From: UBA5359 sp002410925 [NCBI: bacterium UBP13_UBA5359]
GTDB lineage: Bacteria > UBP13 > UBA5359
NCBI GenBank assembly: GCA_002410925.1
Contig: DHPR01000022.1
Coordinates: 1 to 35,139 of the forward strand
DNA length: 35,139 bases
Direction of reading: 5' to 3'
Shown: positions 8,694 to 17,135 of the stretch, piece by piece
Position numbering within the stretch: the first letter of the stretch is position 1
Layout of the letters: every line of letters starts with the position of its first letter
Notes under the pieces: model-generated
Told to the model about the DNA's origin: nothing
Seen by the model: the letters and a program-made list of their open reading frames with translations, nothing else
Database searches by the model: none
Translations under genes and position numbers: made by a program

Positions 8694-9713
8694 ATGCTGT
8701 TTGAAGAGTTATCCAAAAAAGGAACCGATTTTCTGGGAGTTAAATATCCCATTATCTCAGGAGGTATGACCTGGATCAGCGATTTTGAGCTGGTGCGAGC
8801 CGTAGCCGATAACGGGGCTTTCCCTGTTCTGGCCGGCGGCAATATGCCATCTGAAGTCTTTGAAAAAGAGGTGGACAGGTGTATAGAAAAGCTTGATAAG
8901 CCTTTTGCAGTTAATCTGATCACTATATCTCCCAATTATCGAATCCAATATGAAATTCTGTTGAGCAAAAAGGTGCCTTTTGTCGTCTTTGCCGGTAGCT
9001 TCCCCCGTAAAGCGGATATACAGGGGATGAAAGAATCCGGAAAGAGGACTATGTCCTTTGCTTCAGAGGGATCGATAGCAGAGCAGCAGATAAGATTCGG
9101 CATCGATGCTCTAATTTTGGAAGGGAGTGAGGCGGGAGGACATATAGGCCATGTTTCTCTAATGGTGCTTCTGCAGCAGGTACTGTTTAACTACGATCAG
9201 GTGCCCGTGTTTGTTGCCGGAGGCATAGCATCCGGCAGGATGATAGCGCATCTGCTGCTGATGGGTGCCGCCGGTTGCCAGCTGGGCACGGCCTTTGTTA
9301 TGAGCGAGGAATGCACCGCACATGCCAATTTCAAAAAAGCCTTCGCCAGGGCACATGCCAGACAGGCCATTGCCACGCCGCAATATGATTCCAGATTGCC
9401 TGTGGTAGCCGTCAGGGCCATAAGGAATCAAGGAACAGATAGATTCGGTCGGCTTCAGCTTGAACTACTGGAAAAACTGGAAGCAGGGATTATTTCCAGA
9501 GAGCAGGCTCAATATGAGGTTGAGAACTTTTGGGTAGGAGCATTGCGTCGTGCCGTTGTAGACGGGGATATAGAGGGCGGTTCTTTGATGGCCGGGCAGA
9601 GTGTAGGATTGGTTCGGGACGTGCTGCCGATGAAGAGCATCATAGAGAAGCTGATGAACGAGGCGCGAGCTGAATTAACCGCAGTGCAGAACAGGTTGAC
9701 GCAGCCTGTCTGA
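8694..9713 (+). CDS. Nitronate monooxygenase / FabK-like NAD(P)H-dependent flavin oxidoreductase
   Basis: A 339-residue FMN TIM-barrel protein of the nitronate monooxygenase (2-nitropropane dioxygenase)/enoyl-ACP reductase FabK family. Motifs are PIISGGMTWIS near the N-terminus, EGSEAGGHIG (143-152) with the conserved His, VAGGIASG (174-181) and GAAGCQLGTAF (191-201) for FMN phosphate binding. The C-terminal stretch MAGQSVGLV is shared with FabK. It may therefore be an enoyl-ACP reductase or a detoxifying oxidase; sequence alone does not decide, and no fatty-acid genes are adjacent. The ATG has GAGG at 8684-8687, 6 bases upstream. It is a single gene, convergent with the TadG-like gene at only 47 bases. 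Confidence 0.88.
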   Translation: MLFEELSKKGTDFLGVKYPIISGGMTWISDFELVRAVADNGAFPVLAGGNMPSEVFEKEVDRCIEKLDKPFAVNLITISPNYRIQYEILLSKKVPFVVFAGSFPRKADIQGMKESGKRTMSFASEGSIAEQQIRFGIDALILEGSEAGGHIGHVSLMVLLQQVLFNYDQVPVFVAGGIASGRMIAHLLLMGAAGCQLGTAFVMSEECTAHANFKKAFARAHARQAIATPQYDSRLPVVAVRAIRNQGTDRFGRLQLELLEKLEAGIISREQAQYEVENFWVGALRRAVVDGDIEGGSLMAGQSVGLVRDVLPMKSIIEKLMNEARAELTAVQNRLTQPV

Positions 9714-9760
9714 GGGTAAGCTGTCGACAGCCTTCGATCTTCAACCTTCAGCTCGATCAT

Positions 9761-10789
9761 CTACTTGAGCAACTGAGTGCTTCCCGATGTAATAAAACCG
9801 TAATTGGGAGCGGATGCGCTCCCCTTCGCATCATCTGCCACAGCCCGGATAAGGGTGCCTTCCACCCAGCAATCATTGCCTGAGCCGTAGCATCCCTCCA
9901 GAAAAATAAAGGCAAAGCCCTTTATTTGGACCGTGCTGCGTCCAGTAAGATCAAGAGCCTCGATTACGGGCACAATACCGGTCCGCGCGCAGCCGGAAAC
10001 ATAATTTGAGGCTGTGCACGGAGGCTGATGCTTGCATAGGTTGATACGATAGGTTATGCCTTTCAATGTAGGACCCGACATATTGCCGGGCTCCAACGGT
10101 ACCCACTCTTCTGCATCCTGATCAATGCTTATCAGACCGGGGTAGCCGTACATAATGTTATTCTCAAACGTGGAAGCTCCGTTGCCTCCTAAGGCTAGGG
10201 CGCCGTAATAACCATGAGCTCCGCTGCCGCCTCCCTCTTTGAGGATAATTTTTTGTCCAAAGGCAAAATCATCCCAGACTATGCCGAAAGGCAGGCAGCC
10301 TCTGGCGGTTGAAACAGGGCCGCCGGGCAGGCCTACAGCCGCAGCCTGTGCTTTGACAGTCATAGTGTTTATACCCAGCAGCTTCATAAAATGTGTGGAT
10401 ATGATCCTTACGGAGCTTACTTTGAGACAGCGCTCGGCAGGGTAATCAGAGGTATCCGTATCCTGATAAGGCGTTATGACGGTCACCTGATCATTGCCGA
10501 TATTATAAACAGCGGTGGTACCGTTATTGCTTTGCAGGGCGGCATCTCTGTTCAGATTACGACTGTAACCATCTATTGCATGGTTTGTTATCTCCTGGAC
10601 CATCGGTACGGACTTTGCCCCTGCCAGGGCGGCGGCATCGCAGCAGTTCTGCAACCGAGCTCTGGCAGCAAAAGCAAATCCCATATCAACGGCCAGTCCT
10701 ATGGCGACCAGTAGAAGACCAAGAAAGACAGCTGCTAAAACGACGACCTGCCCTGATCTGAACTCCTTTTTATTAAAATATTCGCTCAT
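9761..10789 (-). CDS. TadG-like pilus/secretion-associated membrane protein
   Basis: A 342-residue protein with a single N-terminal membrane anchor (about 14-40, GQVVVLAAVFLGLLLVAIGLAVDMGFAFAARARLQN), the signature of the TadE/TadG-like (TadG N-terminal) family. The residues after it, CCDAAALAGAKS, are also typical, where an aspartate and small residues follow the anchor. The rest is extracytoplasmic, glycine-rich and contains several cysteines. Family members are minor components of Flp/Tad pilus systems or related surface structures. No other tad gene (tadA, tadB, tadC, rcpA) is in the window, so it appears isolated. AAGGAG lies 8 bases before the ATG. Its stop is 47 bases from the convergent flavoprotein gene. 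The family is clear from the N-terminus; the function is inferred. Confidence 0.8.
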   Translation of the reverse strand: MSEYFNKKEFRSGQVVVLAAVFLGLLLVAIGLAVDMGFAFAARARLQNCCDAAALAGAKSVPMVQEITNHAIDGYSRNLNRDAALQSNNGTTAVYNIGNDQVTVITPYQDTDTSDYPAERCLKVSSVRIISTHFMKLLGINTMTVKAQAAAVGLPGGPVSTARGCLPFGIVWDDFAFGQKIILKEGGGSGAHGYYGALALGGNGASTFENNIMYGYPGLISIDQDAEEWVPLEPGNMSGPTLKGITYRINLCKHQPPCTASNYVSGCARTGIVPVIEALDLTGRSTVQIKGFAFIFLEGCYGSGNDCWVEGTLIRAVADDAKGSASAPNYGFITSGSTQLLK

Positions 10790-10963
10790 TGCCCTGCTCC
10801 TTTTGCTTCCGGGCCTGCTTTATACGGTTGAATGCAGGCACAGCAAATGCTACCGAATATTCGGGAGAACTAAGTGCCCATTAGGTTATATTATACCAGA
10901 TCAAGCGCTTGCAAGGGTATGCTTATTTTCGTCGACGGATATTGGGCAATTCAGCTTATGAAA

Positions 10964-12595
10964 TTACAGCTCTATGCGGGCCAGGTCTTTGACCGTCGGC
11001 GCATGGATAACCTTGCCGTCACAGGTATAACGAGAGCCGTGACAGGGGCAATCCCAGGTCTTTTCGGCAGGGTTCCAGGAGAGCATACAGCCCATATGAG
11101 TACAAAGAGGAGAGAGGGCATGGATCTTTCCCTGCTTATCTTTATAAACGGCTGCTTTTTCGCCATCTATCTCTATTACTTTACCCTCTCCTTTGCCAAT
11201 TTCCGCCAGGCTCTTGATGCTCTCTTCAGATAGATGCCCGCCGATAAGATGCTTTGCTGTCTGGATATTTTGACCGACAATGCTCTTGGCCGAGGCCGGA
11301 AGATTCAATCTAACGGGAGAGTAAAGATTCTTCCACGGATTGCTGCGGCCCAGAATAAGATCGGAGAGCAGCATGCCTGCAATAGTGCCGTGTGTCATTC
11401 CCCATCCTTTGAAGCCGGTAGCTATAAAAATTCTATCCGATGCCGGCGCCAGGCTGCCGATGAACGGTATCAGATCCGCTGATTTGTTATCCTGGGCGGA
11501 CCAGTGGTAATCTATCGATTCTATATCGAAGAAGCCTCTGTAGTAGCTCTCCAGATTTTTGTATCGTTGTATGGTATCGCCGCCTTGTCCTGCATGGTGT
11601 TCCTCGCCTCCCGCCAGCAGATACGTTCCGTTATCTGTCAGATAATGAGGGCGCAGTGAATGGAAGTGCTCCTCATTGCTGTAAAAGAGACCCTGCGGCG
11701 ATCGGTTCTTAAGCCTCAGACCCAGGACATAGGAACGAACCGGTGTCAGATGCGCAAAGAGCTTGAAAGGATCGAATATAGGATAGTTAGTGGCTATAAT
11801 CACAGCTTGTGCCCGTATAGTTCCTCTATCGGTTCTTACTATGCTGGGATTACCCTCTTCAATATTAATGGCTCTGGTCTTTTCAAAAATTCTACCGTTT
11901 TCGTTGTTTATCTCATCGGCAAAGGCCAGCAAATACTTTCTTGGATGAAAATAAGCCTGCCCGTCAAAACACGCGGCACCTTTGATCGGTAATGGCAGGG
12001 GTGCGGTATCTACGTAGGATACCGCCAGGCCCAATTTTTCACCTGCCCTTACCTCAGCCTCTATTTCAGCCTCTTTATCTTCCGTTACGGCATAGATATA
12101 TGCCGGCAAAGGTGTAAAATCGCATGCTATATTCATCTGCATAATAAATGAAGCTACTCTCTCTATGGCTGTCCGGTTGGCATCGGCATATAAGCCGGCT
12201 TGCTCCTGGCCAAGCTTATTCAGCATGCGGCTGTAGCAGATACCGTGGGCTAGAGTTATCTTGGCCGTAGTATATCCCGTAACGCCGCTAATTATATGTC
12301 TGGATTCGACGAGCGTAACCTTCAGGCCCGCTCTTTTCAACAGCAATGCTGAAGTCAGCCCGGCAATGCCGCCTCCTACAATGGCAACATCTGCATCCGT
12401 ATCCCCTTCCAGGCAAGGAAAAGCAGTGTCGGGTGTCGTATCGATCCATAGGGAAACGGGCTTGCCGGGCAACCTGCCTGATGGTTGACATATTTCATCC
12501 ATATAAGGACTATTCCCGTGCAGGCGGCAGGTCAAACTTCTTATGCACCTCTTTTTTGCACTATTTATGACAAGCCGTAACTCTTTATAATTCAT
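10964..12595 (-). CDS. FAD-dependent (DAO-type) oxidoreductase with C-terminal Rieske domain
   Basis: A fusion of an amino-acid-oxidase-type flavoprotein and a Rieske [2Fe-2S] domain. The FAD-binding turn VAIVGGGIAGL is at about 70-80, followed by LVES closing the nucleotide fold. The Rieske ligands are CTHMGC (498-503) and CPCHGS (516-521), with both Cys-His pairs intact. Such proteins occur in many bacteria, but their substrate is not established to my knowledge. The start is uncertain. From ATG 12595 it is 543 residues with an unusual basic N-terminal extension and no good ribosome site. ATG 12502 (512 residues) fits the family better, and a TTG at 12535 has GAGGTG upstream. It is divergent from the radical SAM gene, with only 92 bases between them, so they may share regulation. 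The strand neighbour downstream is the TadG-like gene. Confidence 0.9.
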   Translation of the reverse strand: MNYKELRLVINSAKKRCIRSLTCRLHGNSPYMDEICQPSGRLPGKPVSLWIDTTPDTAFPCLEGDTDADVAIVGGGIAGLTSALLLKRAGLKVTLVESRHIISGVTGYTTAKITLAHGICYSRMLNKLGQEQAGLYADANRTAIERVASFIMQMNIACDFTPLPAYIYAVTEDKEAEIEAEVRAGEKLGLAVSYVDTAPLPLPIKGAACFDGQAYFHPRKYLLAFADEINNENGRIFEKTRAINIEEGNPSIVRTDRGTIRAQAVIIATNYPIFDPFKLFAHLTPVRSYVLGLRLKNRSPQGLFYSNEEHFHSLRPHYLTDNGTYLLAGGEEHHAGQGGDTIQRYKNLESYYRGFFDIESIDYHWSAQDNKSADLIPFIGSLAPASDRIFIATGFKGWGMTHGTIAGMLLSDLILGRSNPWKNLYSPVRLNLPASAKSIVGQNIQTAKHLIGGHLSEESIKSLAEIGKGEGKVIEIDGEKAAVYKDKQGKIHALSPLCTHMGCMLSWNPAEKTWDCPCHGSRYTCDGKVIHAPTVKDLARIEL

Positions 12596-12687
12596 GATCT
12601 TTTAATTTGGAATGATTTTTGCCGTGAAAGGCCTTGCTTGCCTGTTATAAAGATATCGACATAAAGGTTTGAATTTGAGGTGGTAAA

Positions 12688-14097
12688 ATGACAAAATATA
12701 ACTACGATCTTTTGAGCATACATGCGAAGAGCAACGACAGAGACCGCTTGATCGCCGAAGGCGCACTGGCAAACCAGGGTGTGGATGTGCTTAAACGCTA
12801 CTCATTGGCAGAAAGTGCTCTTGGTATGCTGGCTCGGTTGAAATCATCAAAGAAGATTAACCTGCTCAGCCTGGAGTTTGAAGTTGATACCGACAAAGGA
12901 TTGTTATCCTGCCAGGCAAAGGGGCCCCTCTCCTCTCTGGTGGCAAAGGAATTGGAAAAGCTCCGGGAGAGAGTGCAGGCCCTAGGGCGTCCTATAGCAG
13001 TGCGGGAGAGAGGCTTTGTTTATAACCTTTACCAGCCGCCTATTCCCTCGCAGCGTTTTATTAATTCCATGTCCAGATTGGTAGTGCAGGGAAGAGAGCT
13101 TATACGCCCGGCAACCTGTACTCTTCAAGTGACTACCGAATGCCAGCTGAATTGCTATCACTGCAGTGCCGCCAGATACAAGACAGCTCGCAGAGCGGAG
13201 CTGACCACTGAAGAGATGAAATCCGTCATCAGGCAGGCAGAAGCCCTGGGATGCTTTAATATCGTCTTTACGGGAGGAGAGCCTCTGCTGCGCAGAGATA
13301 TCTTTGAACTTATATCCTTTGTTAATCGTGATCGGGCGCATCCTTCCATGTTTACCAACGGATTGCTGCTTACCGATGAGAAGATATCGCATCTCTCTGA
13401 CGCCGGATTACACTCCATGATGGTATCGTTGGATGATCCGCGCTCTTATGTTCATGATGAGTTGCGTCAATTCCCGGGAGGGTTCGATAAAACGGTGACA
13501 GGCATAAATCGTGCTCTGAAGGCCGGTATTTTGGTAGGTATCTCCACTTATGCCGGACCTGAGGATGTGCGTGAGAAACGAGTGGAAGAGATGATTGAGC
13601 TGGGCAAGAAATTGGGTGTGCACGAAGTTACCATCTTCGATATCGTGCCTACGGGCAAACTTCTGCAAAGCCAGGAGGAGCAGCTTCTCTCAGCCGGGGA
13701 TAAGCGGCAATTGATAGAGATGGAGCGAAAGTATAATTCTATGGGAGACTATCCTCACATCATCACTCAGGCCCTGGTCAATGGTCCTGAAGGTTCGGGC
13801 TGTTTCGGCGGCTTTTCACAATTCTACATGACCGCCTATGGAGATATAGACCCGTGTGATTTTACCCCCTTGACCTTTGGCAATGTTCGGGATGAGGCTC
13901 TGGAAGATATATGGCAGCGAATGCTGGCGCATCCTGCCTATGCCCGACGCTGCAATCATTGCCGCATGCAGGACTCTGATTTCCGTAATTTATATATAGA
14001 CAGCATACCCGAAGATGCCCTCTTGCCCTGGCCGGCTTTTGATGAATTGATGCATAGGCCCAACAGTCCGCTATCTGCATGTACGGCTGTCAAATAG
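12688..14097 (+). CDS. Radical SAM protein with SPASM-like C-terminus
   Basis: A 469-residue iron-sulfur enzyme using S-adenosylmethionine for radical chemistry. The cluster-binding C-x3-C-x2-C motif is C152, C156, C159 (CQLNCYHC). The SAM-contacting TGGEPLLR lies at about 195-202, followed by a full partial TIM barrel. The C-terminal part contains GCFGGFSQFYMTAYGDIDP-C and a CNHCRMQD stretch, a SPASM/twitch-like region that may hold an auxiliary cluster. The first about 140 residues are an uncharacterised extension without cysteine clusters. GAGGTG (12677-12682) lies 5 bases before the ATG. No precursor peptide gene or partner is adjacent. It is a single gene with its own divergent neighbour, so its substrate is unknown. 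Confidence 0.93.
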   Translation: MTKYNYDLLSIHAKSNDRDRLIAEGALANQGVDVLKRYSLAESALGMLARLKSSKKINLLSLEFEVDTDKGLLSCQAKGPLSSLVAKELEKLRERVQALGRPIAVRERGFVYNLYQPPIPSQRFINSMSRLVVQGRELIRPATCTLQVTTECQLNCYHCSAARYKTARRAELTTEEMKSVIRQAEALGCFNIVFTGGEPLLRRDIFELISFVNRDRAHPSMFTNGLLLTDEKISHLSDAGLHSMMVSLDDPRSYVHDELRQFPGGFDKTVTGINRALKAGILVGISTYAGPEDVREKRVEEMIELGKKLGVHEVTIFDIVPTGKLLQSQEEQLLSAGDKRQLIEMERKYNSMGDYPHIITQALVNGPEGSGCFGGFSQFYMTAYGDIDPCDFTPLTFGNVRDEALEDIWQRMLAHPAYARRCNHCRMQDSDFRNLYIDSIPEDALLPWPAFDELMHRPNSPLSACTAVK

Positions 14098-14194
14098 CTG
14101 TTACGGCAGAAATGCAATTTTATCTTACTGCGCATCGAGCAAAGCGCGAATACAAAAAACTGTTGGGAATGCTATACTCCAAAAATCCGTTGCC

Positions 14195-14223
14195 TTGACC
14201 GACGATAAACGATATTGTATAAT
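14195..14223 (+). promoter_or_regulatory. Promoter of tRNA-Met
   Basis: TTGACC (14195-14200) and TATAAT (14218-14223) are spaced by exactly 17 bases. This near-consensus sigma-A promoter lies about 35 bases before the tRNA 5' end. Confidence 0.85.
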
Positions 14224-14257
14224 AATTCAGCCTGATGAAGCATCATGTTCAGGATGC

Positions 14258-14332
<75 letters not shown>

Positions 14333-14346
14333 TATAGAGTTTTTAG

Positions 14347-14370
14347 AGACGGACAAAAGTCCGTCTTTTT
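14347..14370 (+). terminator. Rho-independent terminator after tRNA-Met
   Basis: AGACGGAC, loop AAAA, GTCCGTCT and a run of five T. The 8-bp stem is perfect and lies 14 bases after the tRNA CCA. Confidence 0.9.
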
Positions 14371-14408
14371 ACTTGAAAGATGAGAAAAATGTGGAATTGA
14401 GGACTTAC

Positions 14409-14963
14409 ATGGAAACCTCAAAACCAACAACTGTGCCCGAAGGGTGCGCTGCCGGGCCGGGCTTGGTACAGGTCTACACCGGCAACGGCAAAGGTAAGAC
14501 CACGGCAGCTCTGGGGCAGGCTTTGCGCGCCCGGGGGCGCGGCCTGCGTGTTTATCTGATTCAGTTTTTCAAGATGCGCGAGACGGGGGAACTACTGGCC
14601 AATAAAAAATACGGCTTGTTTGATTGTTATAGTGCCGGAAGAGGTTTTATCACAGGCAAGCCTGCCGAAGAGGATATCAGAGCCGCTGCAGAGGGCTTGG
14701 AGAGAGCCGGCCGGATTCTGAGCGCCGGAAAATATCAATTGGTAATCCTGGATGAGATCAATAATGCTGTAGCCGGAGGCTTGTTAAGCAGCGCTGATGT
14801 TCTTGCAGCCGTGGCAGGGCGGCATGCCGGAGTGGAAGTTATCCTTACCGGGCGTGATGCGCCACAGGAGTTTATTGCCGCCGCTGATCTGGTAACCATT
14901 ATGGAATCGGCGAAGCATCCTTTGGACGAAGGTATAGGCGCCAGAGAGGGCATAGAATATTAG
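14409..14963 (+). CDS. cobO: Cob(I)yrinic acid a,c-diamide adenosyltransferase (CobO/BtuR type)
   Basis: ATP:corrinoid adenosyltransferase that attaches the 5'-deoxyadenosyl group to cobalt in B12 synthesis or salvage. From ATG 14409 it is 184 residues, the usual size. The P-loop GNGKGKTT (25-32) matches the CobA/CobO signature. The LVILDEINNAV stretch supplies the acidic Mg-binding residues, and VEVILTGRDAP is a family motif. GAGGA at 14399-14403 is correctly placed for this ATG. The frame extends to a TTG at 14373, which lies only three bases past the tRNA terminator and has no ribosome site. No other cobalamin gene is nearby, so a salvage role is as likely as de novo synthesis. It is convergent with the ferredoxin gene. 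Confidence 0.93.
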   Translation: METSKPTTVPEGCAAGPGLVQVYTGNGKGKTTAALGQALRARGRGLRVYLIQFFKMRETGELLANKKYGLFDCYSAGRGFITGKPAEEDIRAAAEGLERAGRILSAGKYQLVILDEINNAVAGGLLSSADVLAAVAGRHAGVEVILTGRDAPQEFIAAADLVTIMESAKHPLDEGIGAREGIEY

Positions 14964-15007
14964 GAATCGCCAACCTCTTTAAGGATAATAAAGCAAACTG
15001 TCTGTCG

Positions 15008-15208
15008 TCAGCGAGGCTTACCGTCGATGAAAATGGCATCGGTAGGACAGAGCTCGGCCGCCTCCTCACAACAGCCTCCCGGATCACATGCAGCCGCATC
15101 TTTCTTAACGTGAGAGAGTCCGTCGGCCTGCATTTCAAAGATATCCGGGCAGGTATCAACACATATCTCGCAACCTATACATCTATCGGGATCCACATAT
15201 ATTTCCAT
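15008..15208 (-). CDS. Small monocluster ferredoxin
   Basis: A 66-residue electron carrier. Cysteines at 10, 13 and 16 (CIGCEIC) and C54 (CPTDAI) form a single [4Fe-4S] site. C20, C41, C46 and C47 are extra, and C20 may pair with C46 or C47 as a disulfide, as in Thermotoga- or Desulfovibrio-type ferredoxins. It lacks a second CxxCxxC set, so it is not a clostridial 2[4Fe-4S] type. The protein is acidic. The start is ATG 15208 with GGAGG (15217-15221) 8 bases upstream; the open frame reaches further up but without a ribosome site. It is probably monocistronic and controlled by the palindrome-containing promoter at 15269-15299. The redox partner is unknown. Confidence 0.93.
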   Translation of the reverse strand: MEIYVDPDRCIGCEICVDTCPDIFEMQADGLSHVKKDAAACDPGGCCEEAAELCPTDAIFIDGKPR

Positions 15209-15268
15209 GATCGATACCTCCAAACTATTCAGAAAGTAGAGATCAAAAGCCGGAAGGCAGCTATCACA

Positions 15269-15299
15269 AGTATATTTATCAGGCAATTACCTGATAAAT
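15269..15299 (-). promoter_or_regulatory. Ferredoxin promoter with palindromic operator in its core
   Basis: On the minus strand a -35 TTATCA (15292-15297) and a -10 TATACT (15269-15274) are 17 bases apart. A 10-bp inverted repeat ATTTATCAGG-N6-CCTGATAAAT (15274-15299) fills the spacer and -35. A bound dimer there would block RNA polymerase. The regulator is unknown. An AT-rich hairpin at the end of the upstream ABC gene is the alternative reading. Confidence 0.55.
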
Positions 15300-15353
15300 T
15301 ATCCAGCCTCTGACTGCTTCTTTAATTACCCGCAAAAATAATATATCAAACGC

Positions 15354-17135
15354 CTATGGATTTACAAGACCGAATTGTTGCTGAAACATGCTGGCGTACA
15401 CTCCGCTCAGATCGAGCAGAGCATCGTGTGTGCCCTGTTCGACGATGCTTCCTTCATCCAGCACAACGATAAGATCGGCATCGATGATGGTGGACAGACG
15501 ATGTGTAATTACCAGATTGGTACGATTTTTCATGATATCCTGCAGCGTTTCCTGGATAGCCGCCTCCGTTTGCGCATCCAAAGCAGATGTGCAATCATCA
15601 AAGATCAGAATACGCGGCTGAGTAAGCAGCGCACGGGCGATGGCTATACGCTGTTTCTGTCCGCCGGAGAGGCTTACGCCCCGCTCGCCAATCAAGGAAT
15701 AATAACTATCCGGCAGAGCTTCGACGAAATCATCTATGCGTGCAGCTTGAGTTGCTATGATCATCTCCTCATCAGTAGCCCTGGGACTGCCGTAGCAGAT
15801 ATTATCTCTGATAGTTCCGCTAAAGAGCATACTCTCCTGAAAGACTATGCCTATCTGCTTGCGCAGGCTTTCAATCTTTACTTCACGTATATTCTGGCCA
15901 TCTATAGTGATATACCCCTCTGTAGGATCATAGAAACGTGCTATCAGGCTGGCCAGTGTGCTCTTTCCGGAACCGCTGCGTCCGATCACGGCTACCTTGC
16001 TGCCGGAAGGGATATCCAGAGTAATATTCTTCAGCACTCGGCGTGTTCCGTCGTAGCTGAAGCCGGCGTTTTCAAAACGAATATGTCCTTTTTCGGCCTT
16101 AAGAGCCGGGGAGCCCGGTTTATCGGCTATCTGAGGATACATATCCAGGAGCTCGTATATCCTGTCCAGAGCCGCTCGCATACGCTGAATAACGGTATTG
16201 ATCTGTGAAAAGTGCACGGCAGGGTTATAAAGGTAGGCTACCAGCGAATAAAAGGCTATCAATCCGCCTGTGGACAGCCGGCCTTGCAGCACCAGATAAC
16301 CGCCGTACCATAAAACTACGGCCGTACTCATGCCGCTCAGGAGCTGGGCGATAATGGACATGCCGGAAGAGAGCATAGCCGCGCGATAATTGAGATGATA
16401 GTATGTTCTAAGCTTTTTGAAGGCACGTTTATTCTCCTGTTTCTCCTGGTTAAAGGCCTTGATAACCCTTATGCCGGAGATGCGTTCGCTGAGATAAGCG
16501 ATTATCTCATCCGTTTTTCTTCTTATGCGATGGCTATTCTCACGAACACGGCCGATAAAGCCGTTATAATTGATGATATACGCAGGTATGACCAGCGTAG
16601 CCAGAAGCGCCAGTTGTGTATTTATAGCTAGAAGGATGCCTATGGCCGTCACCAGGGTGATAAGGTCGGTAAAGTAGGTTATGAAGCTGGTGGTGACCAT
16701 GTTCTGGATAATATTGACATCGTTTATCAGTCTGGAGACGATCTTGCCCGATTGCGTACGATCATAGTAGCTCAATTGCAGCCGATTCAACTGAGCGTAT
16801 ATATCCCGCCGTAAAAGATAGACAACTGCCTGCCCCAAACGAACGACGATAAGACCGCGCATATAGGCCACCAAGGCGTTCATGGCTCTCAACCCCAGAT
16901 AAACAAGGAAAACCCAGAGCAGCAGATGATAACGTTCCTTATATAACACATCATCTACCAGGTATTTCAGCACCAGCGGCATGGCCATGGCAAAACCGGT
17001 ATGCATAAACATCAGAAGAACGGCAACCAGGACCTTGTCTGAATACGGCCTGATATATTTTCTTAACAATCTCAGAAAATTATACAATATTGAATAGCGC
17101 TCCCTTGAGTTCCGGCCGTGACATAATGGCCTCAT
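15354..17135 (-). CDS. ABC exporter half-transporter, subunit with degenerate Walker B
   Basis: A 593-residue fusion of six membrane helices (about 35-310) and an ATPase domain (about 350-590), forming one half of a type IV ABC exporter. Walker A is GRSGSGKS (385-392), the signature LSGGQ is canonical (489-493), and the switch His is in ITHRLST. The Walker B reads ILIFDD: the catalytic Glu is Asp (D514). The partner gene just upstream has the complementary defects, so the pair should make an asymmetric heterodimer. Exported cargo is unknown; lipids, drugs or peptides are all possible. The 5' end overlaps the partner by 56 bases from ATG 17135. A TTG at 17087 overlaps by only 8 bases and would give 577 residues, so the start is uncertain. 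Confidence 0.94.
   Translation of the reverse strand: MRPLCHGRNSRERYSILYNFLRLLRKYIRPYSDKVLVAVLLMFMHTGFAMAMPLVLKYLVDDVLYKERYHLLLWVFLVYLGLRAMNALVAYMRGLIVVRLGQAVVYLLRRDIYAQLNRLQLSYYDRTQSGKIVSRLINDVNIIQNMVTTSFITYFTDLITLVTAIGILLAINTQLALLATLVIPAYIINYNGFIGRVRENSHRIRRKTDEIIAYLSERISGIRVIKAFNQEKQENKRAFKKLRTYYHLNYRAAMLSSGMSIIAQLLSGMSTAVVLWYGGYLVLQGRLSTGGLIAFYSLVAYLYNPAVHFSQINTVIQRMRAALDRIYELLDMYPQIADKPGSPALKAEKGHIRFENAGFSYDGTRRVLKNITLDIPSGSKVAVIGRSGSGKSTLASLIARFYDPTEGYITIDGQNIREVKIESLRKQIGIVFQESMLFSGTIRDNICYGSPRATDEEMIIATQAARIDDFVEALPDSYYSLIGERGVSLSGGQKQRIAIARALLTQPRILIFDDCTSALDAQTEAAIQETLQDIMKNRTNLVITHRLSTIIDADLIVVLDEGSIVEQGTHDALLDLSGVYASMFQQQFGLVNP

Noticed and set aside
9720-9731. GCTGTCGACAGC palindrome between convergent genes
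   Set aside because: It is a self-complementary 12-mer without loop or T-tract, so neither a terminator nor an operator can be argued.
14373-14408. TTG start for the corrinoid adenosyltransferase
   Set aside because: It lies directly after the tRNA-Met terminator without a ribosome site, while ATG 14409 has GAGGA well placed.
15209-15286. 26-residue N-terminal extension of the ferredoxin
   Set aside because: There is no ribosome site upstream of it, and it overlaps the region just downstream of the candidate promoter; ATG 15208 has GGAGG and matches ferredoxin length.
15375-16208. 277-codon plus-strand open frame opposite the ABC exporter gene
   Set aside because: It is antisense to a highly conserved ATPase and has no ribosome site or family resemblance.
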